Positions 56,206-64,000 of a stretch of 64,000 nt of DNA are shown here, piece after piece. Source of the DNA: Meles meles (taxonomy: Eukaryota; Chordata; Mammalia; Carnivora; Mustelidae); assembly GCF_922984935.1 (NCBI RefSeq), contig NC_060087.1, positions 113,682,537 through 113,746,536 of the forward strand. The letters are read 5' to 3'. The notes under the pieces are model-generated. The model did not search any database, was not told the origin of the DNA, and was given only the letters and a program-made list of their open reading frames with translations. The position numbers were made by a program, and so were the translations under genes. Within the stretch, counting starts at the first letter, position 1, and the number at the start of each line of letters is the position of its first letter.

Positions 56206-56222
56206 TTAAAGAGAACTGTGCT

Positions 56223-57243
56223 TGGTACATTAGGAATGCTGGATACATGTTAGCGATTGGTATCATTATTGCCATTAGAACTTAGTTTCTTCACCTCTGA
56301 AATGGGATTACTCATGCATTACTAGAGCGTATTAACCAAGATAGTGTTTTATAACAGTGATATCTGATCCTTTAATGTTCTCTGAAGAACTAAGGATGTA
56401 ATTACTAAAATTATTTTAAAATTTTCTGAATATGTCTGTAGTGTTTGTCGTGGAACAGTCTGACCCACTTCATCTTAATAGCAACTGTATTGAGGTAGAT
56501 GCTATTACTAGCTCAGGTTCTAGGTGAGGAGGGTGGCCAGAGACAGGCACTGACTTGCCCAAAGTCATACAGCTAGTAAGCTGTAGATCCAGGCTTTGAG
56601 ACAAGGCATGTGACTCTGGAGTTTGTGTTTATAACCATTATTATATGTGGATTGTCACTTCTCTTGCTATCCCACTTTAATGTCGTATATCCTGACCCTT
56701 TGCTCCCCAGGTTTTATGAAGAGGCAATAGACTGGTAATATTCCAGGGTTTGGTGGCCCTCTGTCTACTACTTAACACAGTGTCACGTGGGGCCTTATAT
56801 AATTTTTATACCCTCTCTTCCTTTTCGTATCGAAGGAGCCTTTTCTCTCTTGTATATCATGCTTCTACTCTCCCTCATGTAAAACTATGAAGAACCTTTC
56901 TCATTTCACTTGGTTTTTTTTCCTGACTCTTCCCCAGATCCACACATAGTGGTCCACGTGTGACAGAATAATGGTTTTTATACAAGAAATGGAGCATAAT
57001 GTTTTCCATTTTGTTTCCAGTCCCATTTCTGAAAATGACCAGTCTTTGGTCAGTAATTTGAGAGGCTGAGCTATTAGGCCTAATAGTTTTGTTGGACAAA
57101 ACTGGTACTCTCCATCCTGTCTCTGGGCAAACTATTAAAATAGGACTCTGAAAGTGACTCAGGGGGGAGTCTAGAAATATTTGTTTCTCTTCAGCTTTAA
57201 TTTGTGTTTACTTTGTTGGAGCTGGATTGTTATTTTAACCATT
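56223..57243. other. Mostly single-copy; contains a MIR
   Basis: Besides the MIR at 56,445-56,625, nothing recognised. Confidence 0.5.
56445..56625 (-). repeat. MIR SINE, antisense
   Basis: 'aggtagatgctattactagc', 'actgacttgcccaaagtcat' and 'acagctagtaagctgtagat' are reverse-complement MIR core. Confidence 0.85.
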
Positions 57244-57255
57244 CTCTGTCTTATT

Positions 57256-57437
57256 TTTTTTTAATGATTTATTTATTCATTTGAAAGAGAGAGAGAGAGA
57301 ATGAGTAAGGGGAAGAGGAAGCAGATCACTGAGTGCAAAGACCAACACGGCTGTGATCCCACGACCCATGAGATCCTGACCAGAGCCGAAACCAAGAGTT
57401 GGTCGACCGCCTAACCAACTGGGCCACATAGGCTCCT
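57256..57437 (-). mobile_element. Diverged SINEC, antisense
   Basis: Head at right ('ctaaccaactgggccacata'), GA tract and T-run at left. Short duplications 'ctctgtcttat' and 'ctctgttttat' at the ends. Older than most copies. Confidence 0.9.
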
Positions 57438-57449
57438 CTCTCTGTTTTA

Positions 57450-57915
57450 TATATTTAAACGTGATTAGTAAATTCTGGAAAGGTGACAGTAGATACATAA
57501 TAGATACTGAAGTTTTAAAGAGGTGCTGTGATAGTGACATTTATGACTTACCCAAGATTCTAAAATGTGAATTAAATTTTGGCAAATGGGCTTCCAAATG
57601 CTAGCTTTAGAAATCTACAGCTTAGCTCTGCTCCCAAGGGATTGCTCCTTCAGTTCACAAATTGACAAACACTCAGAGCAATCATGGCTGCACAAAACAA
57701 ATAAATCCTCCCTTCTTCTTTTAGGCCTGTCATGAAACAGTTGTGTGTGAACTGTTTCTCTTTTAGGAAATGGAGAAGTGTGACTGTGTGTTTTCATCCT
57801 CTCTTAAATAAACAGCATGAGAGCAGTGGGGAAACAATTAAAAACAACAACAGTGGTAGCTTGGTGTACTGAACGAGGCTTCATTTCTTCATTTTGAATT
57901 TCTCTGTGTTTAGAT
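57450..57915. other. Single-copy stretch, nothing recognised
   Basis: No feature I can support. Confidence 0.5.
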
Positions 57916-57919
57916 TTCA

Positions 57920-58254
57920 CGCTGTGGTCCGAATGTTTGTGTTCTCTCCAAATTCACATGTTGATATCCTAACCCCCGATGTGACAGTATAAGAAGGTGG
58001 GAAGGGATTAGGTCAGGAAAGTGGAGCCCTCATGAATGGGATGATGCCCTGTAAAGGAGAGGCCGGACAGTTCTCACACCTCTTCCACCACGTGAGAGCA
58101 CAGTGAAAAGATGGCCGTCTATGAACCAGACACCGAATCGACTGGCACCTGGATGTGGACTACCTGCCTCAGAACGGTGAAAAATAAATTTCTATTGTTT
58201 ATAAGCCACCCGGTCTATGGCATTTGGTTATAGCAACCAGAACAGACTAAGACA
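57920..58254 (+). repeat. MLT1-type MaLR solo LTR, sense
   Basis: 'ccgaatgtttgtgttctctc', 'aattcacatgttgatatcct', 'ggattaggtcaggaaagtgg', 'ggagccctcatgaatgggat' and the terminal 'ataagccacccggtctatgg ... gactaagaca' fit an MLT1 LTR in plus orientation, with its own AATAAA at 58,182-58,190. Ancient and non-coding. Confidence 0.85.
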
Positions 58255-58255
58255 T

Positions 58256-58860
58256 TGTACCATCTCTGCTGATCCCTATTCAAGTTCATTGACTCTTTCT
58301 TCTGGTATCTCAGACCTGCTGTTGTATCCCTCTAGTGAATTTTCCACTTCTGTTGTTATAGTTTGCAACTCCAGAATTTCCATTTGGTTCTTCCAAATAA
58401 CTTCAATCTCTTTATATTTGTTACTTGATGAGTCATTGTCATCGTAACTTCCTTTAATTCTTTAAGCGCAGTTTCCTTTCTTTGAACATATTTATAAGAG
58501 CGGCTCTGCTATCTCTTTCTGCTCAGACCAACCTCTGGGCCCCTTTGGAGGTGATTTATATGGCCTGTTTTTTTTTTTCTCTTCTGTACTGGTCACAATT
58601 TTCTGTTTCCTTGAACATCTTGCAATTTTTGGGTCCGTAACTGAATCTTTAGGATAATATTGCAGCAACTCCTGATCCAGGAGGTTGTTTTGTTTTGTTG
58701 TGGTTACTGCTTGGTCATTTGATTTTTTGTTTAGTACCTTGACTAGATCTGCAAAGTCTATTTCCGCTACAGTGTGCAGCGCCTCTGATGACCCTACTCA
58801 GATTTTTCGCCTTCAGTTTTTTTTTTTTTTCCTCCTTTTAGCCTCGATACCTAGTACTCA
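58256..58860. repeat. Probable old repeat, possibly L1 5' region, antisense
   Basis: Strongly T/C-rich text such as 'actccagaatttccatttgg' and 'ttcttccaaataacttcaat' recalls reverse-complement 5' portions of old L1s, but I could not place it firmly. Confidence 0.35.
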
Positions 58861-58864
58861 CCCT

Positions 58865-58904
58865 TGTGGAGCTTAAACCACTTAAGTGGAGCTTAAACCA
58901 CTTA
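58865..58904. repeat. 20-bp tandem duplication with internal inverted repeat
   Basis: 'gtggagcttaaaccactta' occurs twice back to back (58,866-58,884 and 58,886-58,904); the joined copies contain AAGTGG...CCACTT arms, so each unit can form a small hairpin. Confidence 0.9.
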
Positions 58905-58961
58905 CAGGTCAAAGGCTGTACTTAAGCACACTTAGTAACACCTCTTTTTTTCTACCATTGG

Positions 58962-58962
<1 letters not shown>

Positions 58963-59008
<46 letters not shown>
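58963..59008. repeat. (GT)23 microsatellite
   Basis: 46 bp of uninterrupted GT, the longest pure dinucleotide tract in the window and probably polymorphic. It has Z-DNA-forming potential. Confidence 0.98.
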
Positions 59009-59009
<1 letters not shown>

Positions 59010-60605
59010 TTGGATGCTACTCTCACAGTTCATGGAGTTTACATTTTTTGGTCCATGGTCCACCAGCGACTAGTCGCTTAGAGGCCCCCTCTTTGATGGC
59101 TTCTGAGAAAGCGCAGCCTTGGGCATGCAAATTGTCTTACAGACTCTCAGGGATGACTGTGACATTATTTTTAGGCCTGGCTTCCTGGGAATCACGCCTG
59201 GGTCAGAGCAGTCTGTGGTTCAATGTCTGGTCAGAGGTGTAGTTAAGGCCCTCGAACCCGTGAGACATCTGCCCTGTGTTGGGGGCATCTGTGTGGGGCT
59301 GGGGGAGGCTTTCAAGTCTGCCTGTCGTTCTGCTCAGACTGGTAGGCAGTGGGGGCAGCCCAGCACACACTCGAAGCCTTCCCAACCCACCAGATATAAC
59401 TGATTCTAGGAGGGCTTTTCTTAACTGTTTCTCCGATTTTCTCTCTTTAAACTTCTGACTGCTCTGCTTTTTGCTTCTATTACAGAGTTAACCGGTCTCT
59501 TACATGCCACCAAGATTTCCATTGTTTTCGGTGGGGTTCTCCATACTCTAGTCCAAGTAAAGGTAGTCCCCTAGAGCAGAGCTGTGGAGCTTTCTAGCCT
59601 CCTGGCCTGCCTTTCCCGTGAGGCAGAATCCCTATGGCTCAGCACTGAAGCTGGAGCTGGAGCCAGGGACCGACTTTTCCTGGAGGGACAGCTCACCACG
59701 TGAGATTGGGACTGGGCATGGGCAGCAACCACTGATGTTCTTCCTTTGCTGCTCAGGGCTTGGAACCTTTGTCCTCTAAGTGCAGTGAGGCAGCGATGTT
59801 TCAAGCCAGTTTTCTTGGCTTGCTGTACCTGGGTAGAGTTTCTACTCTACGAGTTGGGGCTTGGTGAGGGAAGAAGGACCCAGTCTTTTGGCCATGCCTG
59901 TCTGGAATAGGTCTTCTGCGTCAAGAGGCTGGGGAGATGAGAACCACTACCATCTTGACCCTCCCAGGGTGAAACCATAGCCTCACAATGGAAACTGGGG
60001 AGAGAGGGAACTCTTGCCTTTTGGGGTACGCATGTCCAAGTTAGAGCTTCTATAACAGAGCTGGGAAGGGTGGACAATTCTTTTGCTGTTCTAACAGAGA
60101 CATAGTAGATTTCCTTAAGTGAATGCCCTTCCATTAGCTCCTCATTCATCACTGTTCCCCTCCCTTTTGGAACAGCATGAAACTGGAGCAGAAATGGAAA
60201 CAGAAAAATTTTGAATGGCTTGCACAGTGATGAGGCTGAGACCAGAACCCAAATACAGGGTTTCCCCCTCTATTCCAGGTGCTTCAAGCAAAATGGCCAG
60301 TGGTTTACATTTCTGCTTGTGTCCTAATTGAGTAGATGGGATCCATAAAGGCTCAAAATCATAGCTAGATCGAATTACCCAAGTTCAAAATTGGTTCACT
60401 AAAGTAATGTGTTGTCAAATAACCTTACTGTTTCCCTGACGTTTTTTCTTTTGATTCTTTTGTGCCTCGTTGATCCTCCTCCCCCCTCCATTTTATCTCC
60501 CACCCCACCCCTTGCATATACTATAGGCAGTCCTTGGGTAGTTGTGAAATTTCTAGAACAATTATGCTACTGAGAAGGCACACACATAGCTTTGAGTCCT
60601 TTCAG
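59010..60605. other. Single-copy, moderately GC-rich stretch
   Basis: Overlapping frames of 60-118 codons on both strands show no recognised similarity or codon bias. A weak antisense MIR may lie at 60,180-60,265. Confidence 0.45.
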
Positions 60606-60611
60606 TGAGTA

Positions 60612-60790
60612 TTGGTTTATCAATCACAAACTGATTGGTTTATCAATCATAAACAATTTATTTATCAATCACAAACTGATTGGTTTATCAATCATAAACA
60701 ATTTATCAATCACAAACTGATTGGTTTATCAATCATAAACAATTTATTTATCAATCACAAACTGATTGGTTTATCAAATCACAAACAATC
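60612..60790. repeat. Minisatellite of about 41-45-bp units rich in ATCAATCA
   Basis: Four copies start at 60,618, 60,663, 60,704 and 60,749 (spacing 45, 41, 45). Each unit consists of two half-units, 'tttatcaatcacaaactg' and 'tttatcaatcataaacaa', so TATCAATCA recurs about every 22 bp. A 98-codon frame spans it (repeats of 'LSIINN'-like residues) and is not credible as a gene. Confidence 0.95.
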
Positions 60791-60817
60791 GAACTGGTGG
60801 GTTGGTGTAATAAATAG

Positions 60818-61005
60818 AATCCAGGCTTTGACATCAAACTCAGTTTCAGAGCCTAGCTTGGTCACATCCTGGTTTGGTGTTCTCAGGCGTGTTGGCCAGT
60901 CTTCCTGAAGCTCAGTTTCTGCCTCTGAAAACTGTGGATAATAATGCCCTACAGAATGTTGTAAGGAATCAAAGTAGTCAGGTGTGTGTAGGGTCTGGTA
61001 TGGAA
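60818..61005 (+). repeat. MIR SINE, sense
   Basis: 'gaatccaggctttgacatca', 'gaagctcagtttctgcctct' and 'gtggataataatgccctaca' follow the MIR core. Confidence 0.75.
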
Positions 61006-61019
61006 CAGGGACTCTATCT

Positions 61020-61800
61020 GTGGTGGCTCCTTTCCCGCCTCATTCTCATTGCTGATGTTAAAGAGAAGTTGGTGATGGGGTTTCACTCACTACTTCTCTT
61101 CTGCAGACTGTTGTTTAGTTTCTTGTTCTCCGTGGCATGTCCTTTGGGTGTTAGGTTGTTCAACTGACACATGTTTTTAGTACTTTACATAATGCCGTGC
61201 TTTACCTAATATTAAATTCAGTACTTTACATACTATTAAAAGGAGAGAACTACTGTGGAGATAGAGTCCGGATTTCTGGTCATTTTTTCCTAGTTTCTGG
61301 TTTTGGGGTTCCTACTTCCACCCAGCTTCTTGCCTGTTGGCATGGCTGTCCCATTAACCTTAGTTATCAGAGCATCTAGAAATAGTGAAGTCATGCATTA
61401 AATTAGTAGTTTGTAGTTCAAAGGCTAAGTGTTTTATGTAAGTATTTTAAAAGATTCATATCCTTCCAAACGTAAGCAATTCAGTAAATCTGTCCAGTCT
61501 AAGTATGTTATGATTGGGCTAGATTAACCTCTTTCCCTTCCTCTTCTAGGCAGAACTCTGGGCTGCAGCCAAGGGGACCTAGTTAATGTCCATCAGGGAT
61601 GAACAATGTAGTTGGTTCTAGACTGACATTTTGTTTCCTTTGGAGTTTGTTCGTGAAATTGGTATGAACCGGAGACTGTTGAGAGTGGATCAGGGGTGCA
61701 TGTGTGTGTGTGCGTGTGTGTGTGTGTGCATATGTGTGTTTGCTTCAGGAGGAGGGGTTTGAATGAGGCCTTGGAGACTCACAGAGAAGTCATGACAAGT
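61020..61800. other. Single-copy stretch
   Basis: Holds an imperfect GT tract at 61,697-61,742; otherwise nothing recognised. Confidence 0.5.
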
Positions 61801-61804
61801 CACC

Positions 61805-62000
61805 ATGAATCACAATAATAATTACAAATTACATTGTGTTTATAATGCTGAGGCCCTATTCTAAGTGTTTTGTAAGTATTAATTCATTTAATACTTACAA
61901 CAACAATCCTGTGAGGTAGTTATGAAGATTATCCCCAGATTCACAGAGGAGGATACTAAGCTCCCGAAAAGTGACTTGCCCATGGTCAAACAGAGTTGGC
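61805..62000 (-). repeat. MIR SINE, antisense
   Basis: 'aggccctattctaagtgttt', 'caacaatcctgtgaggtagt' and 'gtgacttgcccatggtcaaa' match reverse-complement MIR. Confidence 0.88.
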
Positions 62001-62150
62001 TTAGAAACTAAGACGTTCAGACACAAAATCAATACTGTCCATTACTCCTCTGCCTCTTGTATGGTGGCGTGGGCTAAGAAGCAGTCGGATGGCTTTTCAT
62101 TCTTCTTAAAGTTACAGTCTTATGTTCTTCTTTCTTCAAAAAATTTTTTT

Positions 62151-62333
62151 CAAAGATTTTATTTATTTATTTGACAGACAGAGATCACAAGTAGGCAGAG
62201 AGGCAGGCAGAGAGAAAGGGGGAAGCAGGCTCCCTGCTGAGCAGAGAGCCCGATGCGGCTCGGTCCCAGGACCCTGAGACCATGACCTGGGCTAAAGGTA
62301 GAGGCTTAACCCTCTGAGCCACCCAGGCGCCCC
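62151..62333 (-). mobile_element. Carnivore SINEC, antisense
   Basis: Mustelid-type body. Duplications 'tcttcaaaaaattttttt' (62,133-62,150) and 'tcttcaaaaatttttt' (62,334-62,349). Confidence 0.96.
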
Positions 62334-62349
62334 TCTTCAAAAATTTTTT

Positions 62350-62440
62350 ATTGTGGTAGAATTCATAGACTAAAATTTACCATCCTAACATTTTGAGATG
62401 TATGGTTCAGTAGTATCAAGTATTGCTTTCTTTTTAAATT
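62350..62440 (-). repeat. Old L1 3'-end fragment, antisense
   Basis: 'gtggtagaattcatagacta', 'aaaatttaccatcctaacat' and 'tgtatggttcagtagtatca' resemble the reverse complement of an L1M 3' end. Confidence 0.6.
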
Positions 62441-64000
62441 TTTTTTTTTGTTTCTCCTCCCTGCTTCCTTTAGGTACAGTTGACGAATAAAACTTGTACA
62501 TATTGAAGGTGTATGTTCTTCACACAAGCAGCCTAAGTGGAAGCTCCCTGTTTGGTGAGCAAACAGCAACGCACCCTCTTCCAGAGCCTTGCCACTGGCA
62601 GTCAGAAGCTGGCTCAACGGGGAGCCTGGCAGCTGGAGCAGGAGAACAAATGTGTTGGACTCCCACACTCTCACGCCTCACCCCGTCAGCCCCAGAGATG
62701 GGAGCAGAGGCCACCACCGTGAGGAAGACTGGTGGTGCAGTTGCCTGTGGAGAGTTCTCTGGGGAGCTTTTGAGTGAATTTGTCAGGGCAAGGAGCAGCG
62801 TTCAGGCTGATAATTTAAAAGTTTCCCAGAGTAGGGCTGAACTGACATCAATGGGAAGGGGAGAAGGGGAGAGAGCGCGGGGCAGGCCAGGGCCCACCCC
62901 CAGGATCACGTGGAGGCCAGGTCAGTGGGCCAGCAGCTGTCTCTCTTACGAGAACCTGTTAAGATGTCATAGGGAAAGCAAGATTCGGCTGTTTATTTAA
63001 ATGGTGTCTGTAAGCATAGGATCCACTCTGCTTGGGTTGAATTTTCTGTTCCCGAGGCTAGTTGCTCTTCTGTTACTTCAAAAAGTATTTCTTTGCTGCA
63101 GTGTAGGTTCCCACAGAAAACAGCTAAAGAAACCAGTGACCACAGACCTCAGAGTCAACACAAGCACATGGTGATAATTCGTTGACCAGCCGTGAAAGAT
63201 TTTCATCAGCCATTTGCCCTACTGGGGGCAGGCTGGAGTGGAAGACCCCTCGGAAGATCCATCCTAAATTCAACAACCAGTAATTGTACCAAAACAAATG
63301 CAAGGAGAGGTATTTTCTAGCCCTAAGTTCAGCCTCATGAGAGACTTTCGCTCCCTTGTCTCCCCATTAGGGAGTGTATTTCCTGAAAGGATATTGTATC
63401 CTGTGCCTTTAAGAGAACTGGAGGGAAAAAAATGTGTAATAAGATAGAGTTACATGCATAGGATGCCATTCTCAATGGTTAATTCAAGCAGGGGGCTTAT
63501 CTAGCTCTTTGTCTAATCGAATGAAGGCATTTGATACCTTGTCTATATTCAAATTAATTTCCTCTTACAAAATAACCAGTGCAAATGACTGCTGAGCACG
63601 GATTGATTAATACCACACCCCAGAGACCACCGACTGAAGATCCCAGTCATTGAGAATCTCAAAACACATTTTGGTCCTTTGGCCCTCAGTGCAATCCCAG
63701 CTGTGAGACCGGGGAACACAGGAGCACGGCACTGCAGCCTGCTCAACTCTCACGCTTCAAAAGGAAAACATAGAGCATATTTGTGCCCTGACTCGTTGCT
63801 GGGACTCCACCTGACCCTGTGCTGATCGGGCTTTCTATTCTCCTGCTTCCACTGCCTACGTGCTTCCCTCTTCTCCTCCTCACTCTCTTTTCTTAACCTT
63901 TGCTGCACTGTCTCCATTTCTCCTTTCAGTTTCTTCTTCTCCCTTTAGATTTTCTCATTCTCGCAAAAGAGTTTAATTTGCAATTTCCTCATAGGTAACA
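62441..64000. other. Single-copy stretch, nothing recognised
   Basis: Several overlapping frames (62,494-63,000 is 168 codons) lack recognised domains. 63,420-63,600 is AT-rich and repeat-free and may be regulatory; the final 180 bp is strongly pyrimidine-rich. Confidence 0.45.

Noticed and set aside
57920..58254. Functional endogenous retrovirus
   Set aside because: Only an ancient solo LTR is present; no gag, pol or env sequence adjoins it.
62494..63000. 168-codon plus-strand frame
   Set aside because: Overlapped by frames on the other strand, no domain, no splice context; not supported.
1..64000. CRISPR array, prokaryotic operon, phage or plasmid module
   Set aside because: Regularly spaced repeats are absent apart from the minisatellite at 60.6 kb, which has no spacers, and the whole window is mammalian in repeat content.

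Overview
The window is nuclear DNA of a carnivoran mammal, most likely a caniform and probably a mustelid (ferret, mink, marten or otter type). The main evidence is 27 copies of the tRNA-Lys-derived carnivore SINE (SINEC/CAN family). Most carry the right-hand text 'gcctacttgtgatctc' between the CT-rich tract and the A-rich tail, which I associate with mustelids; felid and dog SINEs read differently there. Young carnivore-type L1 3' ends and older pan-mammalian repeats (MIR, L2, MLT1, MER20, old L1M) fit this. No prokaryotic, viral or plasmid gene is present. I found no intact protein-coding exon.

Layout. 1-16.0 kb is mostly single-copy, fairly AT-rich DNA with four SINEs and a few stretches that look like conserved regulatory elements (rich in homeodomain and forkhead sites). 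16.2-17.5 kb is a strong CpG island, the only clear gene start in the window. Four good splice donors (GTAAGG or GTGAGT) read on the minus strand lie within and beside it (16,209; 16,901; 17,148; 17,779), and a GC box, TATA-like box and YY1 site line up upstream of the first. This suggests a minus-strand gene, or lncRNA, with several alternative non-coding first exons whose body lies in or beyond 1-16 kb. I cannot name the gene. 18.0-18.2 kb holds a homeobox-rich stretch with perfect inverted repeats.

20.9-62 kb is dominated by repeats. Old L1 bodies lie at about 21.0-23.0 kb (+), 28.1-32.8 kb (-), 39.5-41.4 kb (+), 44.7-46.0 kb (-), 46.6-47.2 kb (+) and 49.5-52.4 kb (+). Younger L1s and SINEs are inserted into them. 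Two L1s show 5' inversions (43.2-44.35 kb and 50.1-51.7 kb). Three short L1 fragments each sit in the poly(A) end of an antisense SINE (30.7, 31.6 and 33.2 kb). Two MLT1-type LTRs, a MER20-like DNA transposon, a decayed mariner-like transposase (37.4-37.7 kb) and a processed HMGN1 pseudogene (53.6-54.1 kb, minus) complete the set. 62.4-64 kb is largely single-copy.

How it works together: this is a regulatory and intronic or intergenic landscape around one CpG-island promoter, not a set of cooperating genes. I see no sign of an undescribed coding system. The items most worth checking are the multi-donor promoter, the hairpin clusters at 18.13-18.20 kb and 48.75-48.79 kb, the minisatellite of ATCAATCA sites at 60.6 kb, and the nested retrotransposon histories.
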